59,652 nt of DNA from Nocardiopsis sp. N85 (lineage in GTDB: Bacteria; Actinomycetota; Actinomycetes; Streptosporangiales; Streptosporangiaceae): contig NZ_JARBUT010000029.1 in assembly GCF_028882275.1 (NCBI RefSeq), positions 1-59,652 on the forward strand, written 5' to 3'. This document shows, in pieces, positions 43,695-51,687 of the stretch (position 1 is the stretch's first letter; every line of letters begins with the position of its first letter). The position numbers and the translations under genes were made by a program. A model generated the notes under the pieces. The model was not told where the DNA came from, made no database searches, and worked only from the letters and a program-made list of their open reading frames with translations.

Positions 43695-44090
43695 GGGCTC
43701 AGATTCGCACAGCGAACCCCCGTTGCGGCAGGTGCGGGCGGTCACACTGGTCGTTTCACCGATACCCGCACGGACTCGCACGCGCGAAGGAACGGGCCGG
43801 ACCGAGGGCGGGGGCGACGACCCCGGGGACACCTGCTCCCCCTGTTCCACCTGGGATTCTGCGCCGAGCAAAGGTGATGGGGATCACCATCGGACGGCCT
43901 CTCGCGCCCCTTCGGCCGAACATGGCGTTTATCAAGCCGTAACGCGGGGGAGACCCGACCCCGCGAAGCGGACAAAAAGGACACACATATCGCCGGATAG
44001 CTTTTTGTCCTCTCCGGGACACTGTCGCGGCCGTCTCGCCCGGGATATCAGTGCGGGGACGCACCCGACGGCAGGAGGGAACGACATTCG
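43695..44090. other. divergent intergenic region with inverted repeat
   Basis: About 400 bases between the LuxR gene and the ligase gene. GGACAAAAAG (43970-43979) and its exact complement CTTTTTGTCC (44001-44010) form a 10-bp inverted repeat with a 21-base spacer, in a locally AT-rich patch. It lies about 80 bases before the ligase and could be an operator or an attenuator hairpin. GGAGGGAA near 44073 is the ligase ribosome-binding site. Confidence 0.6.
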
Positions 44091-45227
44091 ATGCGGAACC
44101 ACTCCCTGGTCGCACACGACCTGCGCCCCCAGGTCGCCCCGCCCACTTTCGGTGTCGAGGAGGAGTTCTTCGTCGTCGACCCGCGCACGCGCCGCATCCT
44201 CTCCCGTGCTCCCGAGCTGCTCGCCCGTACCCGGATGGACGATCGACTGTGCGGTGAGTTCAGCCGGGCCCAGGTGGAGGCCAACAGTCCCGTGTGCGGC
44301 GGCGCCGAGGACGCCCGCCGGTTCCTGCGCGAGGCCCGACGCGAACTGGCCCGGGCCGCCGAGGTCGCCGGCCTGGCCGTGGTGGCCTCCGGGACCCCCG
44401 TCCTGGGCGACCCGTCGAGCGCCGTCATCAGCGACGGAGCCCGTTACGCCGAGATCGCCGCCCACTTCGGGGCGTTGCGCGAATCGCACATCGTGTGCGG
44501 CTGCCATGTGCACGTGGGGATCTCCGACCGGGAGAACGCCGTCCTGACCGTCGGCCATCTGCGCCGTTGGCTGCCCTTCCTGGTGGCGATGTCGGCGAAC
44601 TCGCCCTTCCACAACGGCCGCGACACCGGACACGCCAGTTGGCGCACCATCACCTGGAGCCGACTGCCGTCGGCGGGGCCGCCGCCGCGGATGCGCTCCC
44701 TCGACGACCACGAACGGGCCGTGCGCGCCCTGGCCGCGTCGGGGGCGATCCTGGATCGTCACATGGTCTATTGGGACGTCCGTCTCTCGGAGCACCTGCC
44801 CACCCTGGAGATCCGGGTGGGCGACGTGGCCGCCACCGCCGAGGAGGCACTGCTGTTCGCCGTCCTGACCCGGGGACTGGTCTCCCGGGTCCTCTCCGAC
44901 GTCGATCGGGGCGTCCCCGTGCCCGAGGTGCCCGACACGGCCCTGCGGGCCGCCATGTGGCGGGCGGCCCGCGACGGGCTGGAGGGGGTGGTCCCCGACC
45001 CGCTCACCGGGGAGACCCTCCCCGCGGCGGTGGCCATGGACAGACTGCTGGCCACCGCCCTGCCCGGACTGAGCGCCAACGGCGACGCCGACCTGGCCGC
45101 CGACCTCTTGGACCGGCTGCGCCGTCGGGGATCGGGGGCGGCCCGCCAACGGGCGGCCCACGCGCGTCGGGGTCGACTCACCGACGTCGTGGACCACCTC
45201 GTCGACCACACCCTCCAGGGGCTGTGA
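44091..45227 (+). CDS. GCS2-type carboxylate-amine ligase (YbdK-like)
   Basis: A 378-residue ATP-dependent ligase of the glutamate-cysteine ligase 2 family. The opening TFGVEEEFFVVDPRTRRIL carries the metal-binding glutamates, and later motifs are EVEAN-like SRAQVEANSPVC, HVHVGISDRENA, SANSPFHNGRDTGHASWR and LEIRVGDVAATAEEALL. E. coli YbdK has weak gamma-glutamylcysteine synthetase activity; in actinobacteria, which use mycothiol, the real substrate is often unknown. It stands alone on its strand and meets the epimerase-kinase gene tail to tail, six bases apart. Confidence 0.92.
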   Translation: MRNHSLVAHDLRPQVAPPTFGVEEEFFVVDPRTRRILSRAPELLARTRMDDRLCGEFSRAQVEANSPVCGGAEDARRFLREARRELARAAEVAGLAVVASGTPVLGDPSSAVISDGARYAEIAAHFGALRESHIVCGCHVHVGISDRENAVLTVGHLRRWLPFLVAMSANSPFHNGRDTGHASWRTITWSRLPSAGPPPRMRSLDDHERAVRALAASGAILDRHMVYWDVRLSEHLPTLEIRVGDVAATAEEALLFAVLTRGLVSRVLSDVDRGVPVPEVPDTALRAAMWRAARDGLEGVVPDPLTGETLPAAVAMDRLLATALPGLSANGDADLAADLLDRLRRRGSGAARQRAAHARRGRLTDVVDHLVDHTLQGL

Positions 45228-45233
45228 CCCGTA

Positions 45234-47396
45234 TCAGGCCAGGTCGGCGGTGACCGGCGGATCGGCGCCCTCCCGGGTGACGGTGACGGCGGCGGCCCGG
45301 GCGGCGAAGCCCAGCATCTGCGCCAGGTCCGCCTCCGCCAGGTCGGCCAACCGGGCCCGGGGGTCGGACCCCAACCGGTCGTGGGCGTCCAGCCAGGCCA
45401 GCAACGCCCCCATGAACGTGTCGCCCGCGCCCACGGTGTCGACGACCTCGACCCTGGGCGCGGACACCTCGACCCGCACCCCGTGCGAGAGGGCGAACGC
45501 GCCCGTCGCCCCGAGGGTGACCACCACCAGCGAGGGCCCCAGCTCCACCAGGGCGTCGGCCGCCTTCTCCGGTGTCAGGTCCGGGTACAGGAACGCGAGG
45601 TCCTCGTCGCTGGCCTTCACCACGTGCGCCTGCGCGACATGGCGCAGGGCCAGTGCGCGGGCGGCCTCGGGGTCGCCGATGACGCCCGGCCGGATGTTCG
45701 GGTCGAGGGTGACGGTGACCCGCCCCCGACCGTGTTCGCGGCGCAGCAGCGCCTCGACGAACCCGGCGCCCGGTTCCCGGAACAGGGCCAGGGAGGCCGC
45801 GTGCAGGGCGCGCACCCCCGGTTCCAGTTCCTCCGGCAGTTCGCCGGGACGCCATCGCCAGTCGGCCGCGTCGTCCATCCGGAAGTCGTAGACCGCCGAG
45901 CCGTCCGCGCCCAACCCGGCCAGCGCCAGCGCCGACGGTTCCTCCGCGGGGAGCAGCCCGACCGGGTCGAGCCCCTCCACCAGCAGTCGGCCGCGGATCA
46001 TCCGGCCGAACCCGTCCGAGCCGATACGGGCCAGGAACCGGGTGGGGACCCCGAGGCGGCGGGCCGCCACCGCGGTGTTGGCCGGTCCGCCGCCCGGCGC
46101 GGCCCGCAGCGCTCCGGGGCCGCCCGGGGCGGGCAGCAGGTCCATGACGTTCTCGCCGACCACGACCAGGTGGGGGTCGGTGTGCTCGATCACCCCGGCG
46201 GCGAGGGATGTGGACAGCGGGATCTGCGGCAGCAGGGCGGCCTGGTAGGCGTGGTAGACGTCGGGCTTGCCCGGCCAGACCGTGGCCGCGGGCCGGTTCT
46301 CCGGGTCGAGCTCGTGGTGCCAGCTGCCGTTCTCGACGTCGATGTGGTGGCGCTCGATGTGGTCCCACCAGCGCTCGTAGTGCTCCAGGTGCGCGCGGTC
46401 GCCGGTGTGGCGGGCCAGGGCCCAGGCGGCCATGGTGGCCTCGGCGTCCACCCAGTGCATGCGTTCGCGCACGACCGGCCGGTCGTTCCAGTCGAGGGTG
46501 TAGACGAAGCCCTCGGCCCCGTCCACGTTCCAGCCGCGCCGGACCGCGTGGGAGAACAGGGCCTCGGCGTCGGTGCGCAGCCAGCCGGGGACCGCCTCTC
46601 CCGCCCGGGTGAGCGCGATCTCCAGGTGCACCAGCAGCCGGGACCATTCCAACAGGTGGCCGGTGGTGCTCCCGAAGGGCCGGAAGGGGTGGTCGGGATG
46701 ATCCCGGTTGTAGTCGGGGAGCGGTTCCCAGTCGGCGGTGAAGTGCTCGGGGAGCCGCCAGTCGTGGTCGGCGGCCACGCCGTGGACGAGGCGTTCGGCG
46801 ATGGCCAGTGCCCGCCGGGTCCACACGATGTCACCGGTGGCGTCGGCGGCGGCCAGGAAGGCCTCCACCGCGTGCATGTTGCTGTTGGCGCCCCGATAGT
46901 CCTCGGTCTCGGTCCAGTCGGCGTCCCAGCCCTCCAGGAGCGCGCCGGCCGACGCGTCCCAGAAACGGGTCTCGATGACCCGCAGCGCGTCTTCGAGCAG
47001 GGCGCGGGCGCCGGGCCGGCCGGCGAGGGTCGCGGTGGCGGCGGCGAGCACCACGAAGGTGTGCGGATACGCGGACTTCCGGCCGTGGGAGCGCTCCCGG
47101 GGGACCACGTCGAACCAGCCCTCCCGTTCGGTGTCGCGGAGCGGGCCCTCGGCCAGCGCCCGCACACCGTGGTCGGCCGCGCGCGCGGCGTCCAGGTCGC
47201 CCCGCAGCAGGGCCAGTGAGAACACGTGCGTCATCCGCGCGCTGATCCACGTCTCCACGGGCCGGTCCGGTTCGACCCGGCCGTGCGCGTCGAGCGCGCC
47301 GAACCCGTCCGGCACGACCGAACCCGCGGCGAACTCGCGCAGGCGCCGTTCCTCATCCCCGAGCCGACGGGGGTCCCCCGGGGGACGATGCTTCAC
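45234..47396 (-). CDS. AGE-type epimerase fused to PfkB sugar kinase
   Basis: A 720-residue two-domain protein. Residues about 1-395 are an N-acylglucosamine 2-epimerase family (alpha/alpha)6 barrel like mannose isomerase/epimerase: WISARMTHVFSLALL, YPHTFVVLAAA, FGSTTGHLLEWSRLL and HWVDAEATMAAWAL. Residues about 404-720 are a PfkB kinase with VVVGENVMDLLP, GGGPANTAVAARRLGV and the signature DTVGAGDTFMGALLAW. The simplest reading is isomerisation of mannose (or a related sugar) to a ketose that the kinase phosphorylates. Fusion is unusual. GTG 47396 is chosen with GGAGGAGG upstream; a TTG two codons earlier is also possible. Confidence 0.9.
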   Translation of the reverse strand: MKHRPPGDPRRLGDEERRLREFAAGSVVPDGFGALDAHGRVEPDRPVETWISARMTHVFSLALLRGDLDAARAADHGVRALAEGPLRDTEREGWFDVVPRERSHGRKSAYPHTFVVLAAATATLAGRPGARALLEDALRVIETRFWDASAGALLEGWDADWTETEDYRGANSNMHAVEAFLAAADATGDIVWTRRALAIAERLVHGVAADHDWRLPEHFTADWEPLPDYNRDHPDHPFRPFGSTTGHLLEWSRLLVHLEIALTRAGEAVPGWLRTDAEALFSHAVRRGWNVDGAEGFVYTLDWNDRPVVRERMHWVDAEATMAAWALARHTGDRAHLEHYERWWDHIERHHIDVENGSWHHELDPENRPAATVWPGKPDVYHAYQAALLPQIPLSTSLAAGVIEHTDPHLVVVGENVMDLLPAPGGPGALRAAPGGGPANTAVAARRLGVPTRFLARIGSDGFGRMIRGRLLVEGLDPVGLLPAEEPSALALAGLGADGSAVYDFRMDDAADWRWRPGELPEELEPGVRALHAASLALFREPGAGFVEALLRREHGRGRVTVTLDPNIRPGVIGDPEAARALALRHVAQAHVVKASDEDLAFLYPDLTPEKAADALVELGPSLVVVTLGATGAFALSHGVRVEVSAPRVEVVDTVGAGDTFMGALLAWLDAHDRLGSDPRARLADLAEADLAQMLGFAARAAAVTVTREGADPPVTADLA
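47086..47099. promoter_or_regulatory. near-perfect CelR-like box inside the fusion gene
   Basis: TGGGAGCGCTCCCG differs from the cellulase operator at one base. It lies about 300 bases inside the epimerase-kinase coding sequence, where it encodes part of PRERSHG. It may be chance in GC-rich DNA or an intragenic repressor site. Confidence 0.3.
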
Positions 47397-47509
47397 AGTC
47401 AAATTCCCTTGCCTCCTCCAGCCCCCGCCCCCGTCACGGATGCGGGGCGACCGACACGGACAAGGACAACGTTGACACAAAGGACCGGGAAGGTCATCGT
47501 CCCCCCTCC

Positions 47510-48346
47510 CTAATGAGGCCGTGAAGCCGACCGCACGGCCCGGCGATGGCCCAGGTCGGCCGCGCGGCAGGTCCACTTGATGTGCTCCGCGACCGAGATC
47601 GGGTCGTCCGCCATCGGAATGTGCCCGCTGCCGAGCAGGGAGACCATCCGGGCACCGGGTACCCGCCGGTGCGCGTGTTCGGCGCTGGAGGGCAGCAGGG
47701 TCCGGTCCCGGTCGCCCCAGGCGATCGTGACCGGGCAGTCGATCGGCCCCGCCTCGAAGTCGTACTCCGCGATGTGCGGGATCATCCGGATGAACGGCGC
47801 GCCCTCCTGGAGACCCCGGACGCTGAAGCGCGTCGCCTTGGCCTCCGGTGAGGAGGGGTCGCCGCGCAGCACGGTCCGGGCCAGCGCACGGGCCGGCGGC
47901 GTGCTCGCCAACCGCTCCTTGAGCGGCATGGGCACGCGGGCGGCCAGGTTCGCGAAGGTGCCCACCGTGCGCAGCCCCCACCGGCCCAGGTCGCCGGAGA
48001 ACCCCGCGGGCGAGAACACCGTCACCGAACCGGCCAGCCCGCGGGCACCGAGTTCGAGGGCGATGGACCCGCCCAGCGAGTTGCCCGCCAGATGCGGGTT
48101 CTCCAGTTGGTGGAGCCGGCAGAACGCCTCCACCGCCTCGGTCATCGTGAAGACGTCGTAGGGCTCCCCGGGCGGCGGCGCCGGGGTCCGCCCGAACCCC
48201 GGCAGATCGACGCAGAAGACGCGGTAGTCCTCGGTGAGCCTGGGCACCACGGCGCTCCAGCTCTGGCGACGGTCGCCCAGCCCGTGCAACAGGACCAGCG
48301 GGCGGCCCGTCCCCCCTCCCTCGAAGGCGATGCGTGTCGGATCCAT
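47510..48346 (-). CDS. alpha/beta hydrolase
   Basis: A 278-residue alpha/beta hydrolase fold protein. The oxyanion-hole HGLGDRRQSW is followed by the nucleophile elbow AGNSLGGSIALELG, the acid in TIAWGDRDRTLLP and the His in LLGSGHIPMADDP. No signal peptide or lid signature sets a substrate. Such proteins include esterases, epoxide hydrolases and haloperoxidase-like enzymes. It lies upstream of the epimerase-kinase gene on the same strand with 113 bases between them, so it may have its own promoter or share one. Confidence 0.92.
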   Translation of the reverse strand: MDPTRIAFEGGGTGRPLVLLHGLGDRRQSWSAVVPRLTEDYRVFCVDLPGFGRTPAPPPGEPYDVFTMTEAVEAFCRLHQLENPHLAGNSLGGSIALELGARGLAGSVTVFSPAGFSGDLGRWGLRTVGTFANLAARVPMPLKERLASTPPARALARTVLRGDPSSPEAKATRFSVRGLQEGAPFIRMIPHIAEYDFEAGPIDCPVTIAWGDRDRTLLPSSAEHAHRRVPGARMVSLLGSGHIPMADDPISVAEHIKWTCRAADLGHRRAVRSASRPH

Positions 48347-48432
48347 GACGCCTGGTCTACCCCGGGTCGGCCCGCGGCTCCCCTCGACATGACGGGAACC
48401 TGAACGAAAAATGTCGTTTCCTCACTCGTCGT

Positions 48433-49758
48433 CTACGGTCGGGCACGGTCCGGTGACCGGGTGAGGACCACTCCGCAGAGCACCATGAGCAGACCGGCCA
48501 GCGGCCCCCAGCCCAGACCCAGGCCGGTCACCGTCAAGGTCAGCAGACCACCGCCGACCAGGGCCGCCGCCACCAGCACCCGGATCATCCCCGGCGAACC
48601 GGAGAGCACCTTGGGCGGGTTCTCGAACCGCACCGCCCAGTGGGCCAGCGGCAGGATCAGCGGAACCAGCACCGCCACCCCCAGGACGCCCCACAGCAGC
48701 CACAGGCCGGTCATCGGCTCGGGGGTGTCGATGCCCAGGCCGAACACCACGACCCCGGCGACCACGCTGATCGGCAGCATGTGCCACAGGTAGACCGTCA
48801 TCAACTGCGGGCAGATCCGGTCCAGCAGACGCGCCGTCACGGGCCGGTCCGCCCAGGTTCCGATCACCTCGCGAGCCAGCACGGCCACACCGACCTGCAA
48901 CGCGCCCAGAGCCGCCAGCACCAGGGTCGGCGGAGCCACGTTGGAGGTCTCGGCGGCGAACACGCCCGTCATGTTCACCGAGTAGGGACCGAACGCCACC
49001 AGGCCGAGCGCCACGGCCACGCCGGCGCCGGCCAGCATCGCGGCGTGCCGGCGGCGGATCCGCCCGGTCACGTAGGAGAAGCCCAGCTGGTGCACGCCCA
49101 ACCAGACGAACGCGACGTTGAGGTAGCCCACCCACTCCGTTCCGGTGCCGAACCGGATCAGGTCGACGGCGATCGCGCCGGTCAGCAAGGCCAGCAGGGT
49201 CCAGGCGCCGAACCGCTCATGGGCCAGGGAGAGCACCGGGGTGGCCACGACCACCAGCACGTACACCGCCAGGAACCACAGCACCATGCCCGCGGCCCCC
49301 GCGCCCACCAGCACCGGCTGGGCGGGCGCGCCGCCGAGCACCAGCACGTGGGAGGCGACGATCCACAGGGCCGCCAAGGGGACCACCGGCCAGGCGAGCC
49401 GGCGAAGGCGTCGGGCGTACCAGGTGGCCGCCGTGACGCCCTTGCCCGAGGCGGCCCGCCAGCTGATGAGGTTCGCGGCACCCCCCACGAAGAAGATCAG
49501 CGGCATCACCTGGGAGACCCAGGTGAGGGCGAACCCGCCCTGGGTGGACAGCACGCTGCCGGCGTCGAGCATGCCCTGGTTCTGCGCCAGGACGGGGAGC
49601 CACCAGTGCTGCATGACCACCAGCACCATGACGAACAGGCGAAGGACGTCGAGGAAGCGGTCCCGGCCGATGGCGGGGACGTCGCGCGACTCGACGCCCG
49701 TGAGGGTCCGGGCCGTCGTCGTGGTCGGCGGGCCCTCATGGCCTGCGGTCACGGTCAT
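48433..49758 (-). CDS. acyltransferase 3 family membrane protein
   Basis: A 441-residue integral membrane protein. The acyltransferase-3 opening is visible: RDRFLDVLRLFVMVLVVMQH with the His at its end, followed by about ten hydrophobic segments and LMTVYLWHMLPISVVAGVVV near the C-terminal third. ATG 49758 has AAGGAGT about seven bases before it, which fixes the start. It is only distantly similar to the acyltransferase at 9948. Substrate unknown; sugar or lipid acylation at the membrane is typical. It runs in the same direction as the alpha/beta hydrolase, 86 bases upstream. Confidence 0.9.
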   Translation of the reverse strand: MTVTAGHEGPPTTTTARTLTGVESRDVPAIGRDRFLDVLRLFVMVLVVMQHWWLPVLAQNQGMLDAGSVLSTQGGFALTWVSQVMPLIFFVGGAANLISWRAASGKGVTAATWYARRLRRLAWPVVPLAALWIVASHVLVLGGAPAQPVLVGAGAAGMVLWFLAVYVLVVVATPVLSLAHERFGAWTLLALLTGAIAVDLIRFGTGTEWVGYLNVAFVWLGVHQLGFSYVTGRIRRRHAAMLAGAGVAVALGLVAFGPYSVNMTGVFAAETSNVAPPTLVLAALGALQVGVAVLAREVIGTWADRPVTARLLDRICPQLMTVYLWHMLPISVVAGVVVFGLGIDTPEPMTGLWLLWGVLGVAVLVPLILPLAHWAVRFENPPKVLSGSPGMIRVLVAAALVGGGLLTLTVTGLGLGWGPLAGLLMVLCGVVLTRSPDRARP

Positions 49759-50052
49759 CCGATCACTCCTTGGATCTTCCTGCCGGTGTCGGCCGTGGGA
49801 CACGCGCGTGTCCGGGGCGCGGGCCGTACCGGCCGGTTTCAGGGGGGAGGGCGCGCGTGTCGGCACCCGTAGAAGGAATCGCGCCGCGATCGGGGTGATC
49901 GACCTCCGAGGCCCGGCACGTCGTACTCCACGACCTTAGGTGTGATCGACCGAGGATCGCGATGGATCTGATGCCTCTTTACCAGGGGCGGTTGCCCCGA
50001 CCGCGAATGGTGGTGCGTGCACCACCACGGGTCGGGGGCGGGGGCCCGTGAC
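49759..50052. other. promoter region, no gene
   Basis: These 294 bases lie upstream of the acyltransferase and downstream of nadE. An AAGGAGT ribosome-binding site is at the acyltransferase end. Nothing else could be recognised. Confidence 0.4.
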
Positions 50053-50883
50053 TCAGGGAGCGGTGGGCAGGGCGCGCTTGTGGGCGGTGGCCCGGTAGCG
50101 GGTCACCAGCGACTCCTCGACCGAGGCGGGGACGGGCAGCCCCTCCAGGAAGTCGTCGATCTGCTCATAGGTGAGACCGAGCGCCTCCTCGTCCGGCTTC
50201 TGCGGGGAGAGCGACTCCAGGTCGGCGGTGGGGATCTTGCGCACCAGGTCCTCGGGGGCGCCCAGGGTCGCGGCGACGGCCCGTACCCGGCGCTTGGTGA
50301 GTCCGGTGAGCGGAACGAGGTCCGCGCCGCCGTCGCCGTACTTGGTGAAGAACCCGGTGACCGCCTCGGCGGCGTGGTCGGTGCCGACCACCAGTCCGCG
50401 CACTCCCCCGGCGACGGCGTACTGGGCGATCATGCGCTGGCGGGCCTTGACGTTGCCGATGACGAAGTCCTCGACGCCCTCGTCCGGGTAGGTCATGCCG
50501 GCCTCGCGCAGGGACGCGGCCATGGCCTCGGTGGCGGGGCGGATGTCGACGGTGAGGAGGCGGTCGGGCTCGGTGAACCCCACGGCGCGGGTGGCGTCGT
50601 CCTCGTCCTTCTGCTCACCGTGGGGCAGGCGCATGGCGATGTACTCGGCGGTGCCGCCGGCCGCGCGGACCCGGTCCACGGCCAGTCGGCACAGTCGGCC
50701 GGCGGTGAGGGAGTCGACGCCGCCGCTGATGCCCAGGACCAGGGCGGTGGTGCCGGTGGTGGTCAGACGCTCGGCGAGGAAGGAGACGCGCCGCTCGATC
50801 TCGGCGTGCGCGTCGAAGTCCGCGGCGACCTCCAGGTCGCGGATGATCTCACGGCGATCCCGGCTGAGCTTTGTGTCGGTCAC
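50053..50883 (-). CDS. nadE: ammonia-dependent NAD synthetase
   Basis: A 276-residue NAD+ synthetase. The PP-loop GISGGVDSLTAGRLCRLA starts at residue 51. Further family motifs are NVKARQRMIAQYAVAG, GTDHAAEAVTGFFTKYGDGG, PLTGLTKRRVRAVA and LESLSPQKPDEEALGLTYEQ. There is no N-terminal glutaminase domain, so it uses ammonia. It catalyses the last step of NAD synthesis: deamido-NAD, ATP and ammonia to NAD. It follows the glycolipid-binding-like gene by 48 bases on the same strand. Confidence 0.97.
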   Translation of the reverse strand: MTDTKLSRDRREIIRDLEVAADFDAHAEIERRVSFLAERLTTTGTTALVLGISGGVDSLTAGRLCRLAVDRVRAAGGTAEYIAMRLPHGEQKDEDDATRAVGFTEPDRLLTVDIRPATEAMAASLREAGMTYPDEGVEDFVIGNVKARQRMIAQYAVAGGVRGLVVGTDHAAEAVTGFFTKYGDGGADLVPLTGLTKRRVRAVAATLGAPEDLVRKIPTADLESLSPQKPDEEALGLTYEQIDDFLEGLPVPASVEESLVTRYRATAHKRALPTAP

Positions 50884-50931
50884 GTGGTGTCCCCCGAAAT
50901 CTGGGATTGCGGTACGGCTGTTCGCCGATTA

Positions 50932-51564
50932 TCACCCGTCCGCAACACCGGACGTGACACCGGCGGACCACTCGACGGCCGTCTCGCCCTCGCGCAACCG
51001 GCGGGCGAACCGCTCGTAATCGACGACCACGCCGTCGCCGTCCACCGACAATCGGTACTCCCCGTGCAGCGGGTCGCGGTAGGTGTAGACCTCCAGCCCG
51101 TTCTCGGCCGGGTGGCGGGTGTAGCGCTGCCGGACCCGTCTGACCCGTAGCGACGGCACGTCGATCCAGACCACCGCGATGTCGCGGTACTCGCCCGGAC
51201 GCAGGCCCAGCCGACGGATCGGCAGGGTGTTGGTGAGCGGGGTGGCGGCCACGTCCACGTCCAGGCAACCGACCAGTTCGGGCAGGGGGCGACCGTCGGC
51301 GTCGGTCCAGTGACCGCCCTGCGCGTTGAGCAGGACCGAGGTCAGTCCGCGTGCGGAGACCACCTCCACGCGCACCTCACGGGTGGCCCAGGCCAGATCG
51401 GCGCGCACACCGAACCGCACGAAGTATCCGGCGCCGCCGTCGACGACGGCCTCCCCCGCCTCCAGGCGGTAACCGTCGGGCTCGGGCATGAGCGCGCCCA
51501 GTCCGAGCCCTTCGGGGACGTCGGTCCGGGCCCACGCGGCCGGGTGTTCCTTCGGTGACGACAT
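50932..51564 (-). CDS. putative glycolipid-binding (DUF1089-like) protein
   Basis: A 210-residue soluble protein. The stretch GCLDVDVAATPLTNTLPIRR, then LRPGEYRDIAVVWIDVPSL, and QRYTRHPAENGLEVYTYRD matches the putative glycolipid-binding family. The N-terminal third, from ADLAWATREVRVEVV, also fits. Family members are beta-rich barrels; one member was linked to lipid binding, but no general function is established. It is immediately upstream of nadE, probably in one transcript; I see no metabolic link. Confidence 0.8.
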   Translation of the reverse strand: MSSPKEHPAAWARTDVPEGLGLGALMPEPDGYRLEAGEAVVDGGAGYFVRFGVRADLAWATREVRVEVVSARGLTSVLLNAQGGHWTDADGRPLPELVGCLDVDVAATPLTNTLPIRRLGLRPGEYRDIAVVWIDVPSLRVRRVRQRYTRHPAENGLEVYTYRDPLHGEYRLSVDGDGVVVDYERFARRLREGETAVEWSAGVTSGVADG

Positions 51565-51634
51565 GTCACCGTTCTACCGCTCCCGCGACACGCGCGCCAG
51601 GGCGGGTGCCCGCGGGTCCTCACCGGAACGGAGC

Positions 51635-51662
51635 GGGGCCCGCGTCAGGTGACGCGGGCCCC
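51635..51662. terminator. terminator of the symporter gene
   Basis: GGGGCCCGCGTCA (51635-51647) and its exact complement (51650-51662) form a 13-bp inverted repeat around two bases. It lies 25 bases past the minus-strand symporter stop codon. Confidence 0.75.
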
Positions 51663-51687
51663 GGATCCGCTGTGCGGTGGACGACCG

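Noticed and set aside
41250..43877. An 875-codon open frame on the plus strand
   Set aside because: It is antisense to the LuxR gene, which has clear Walker and HTH motifs; this frame has none.
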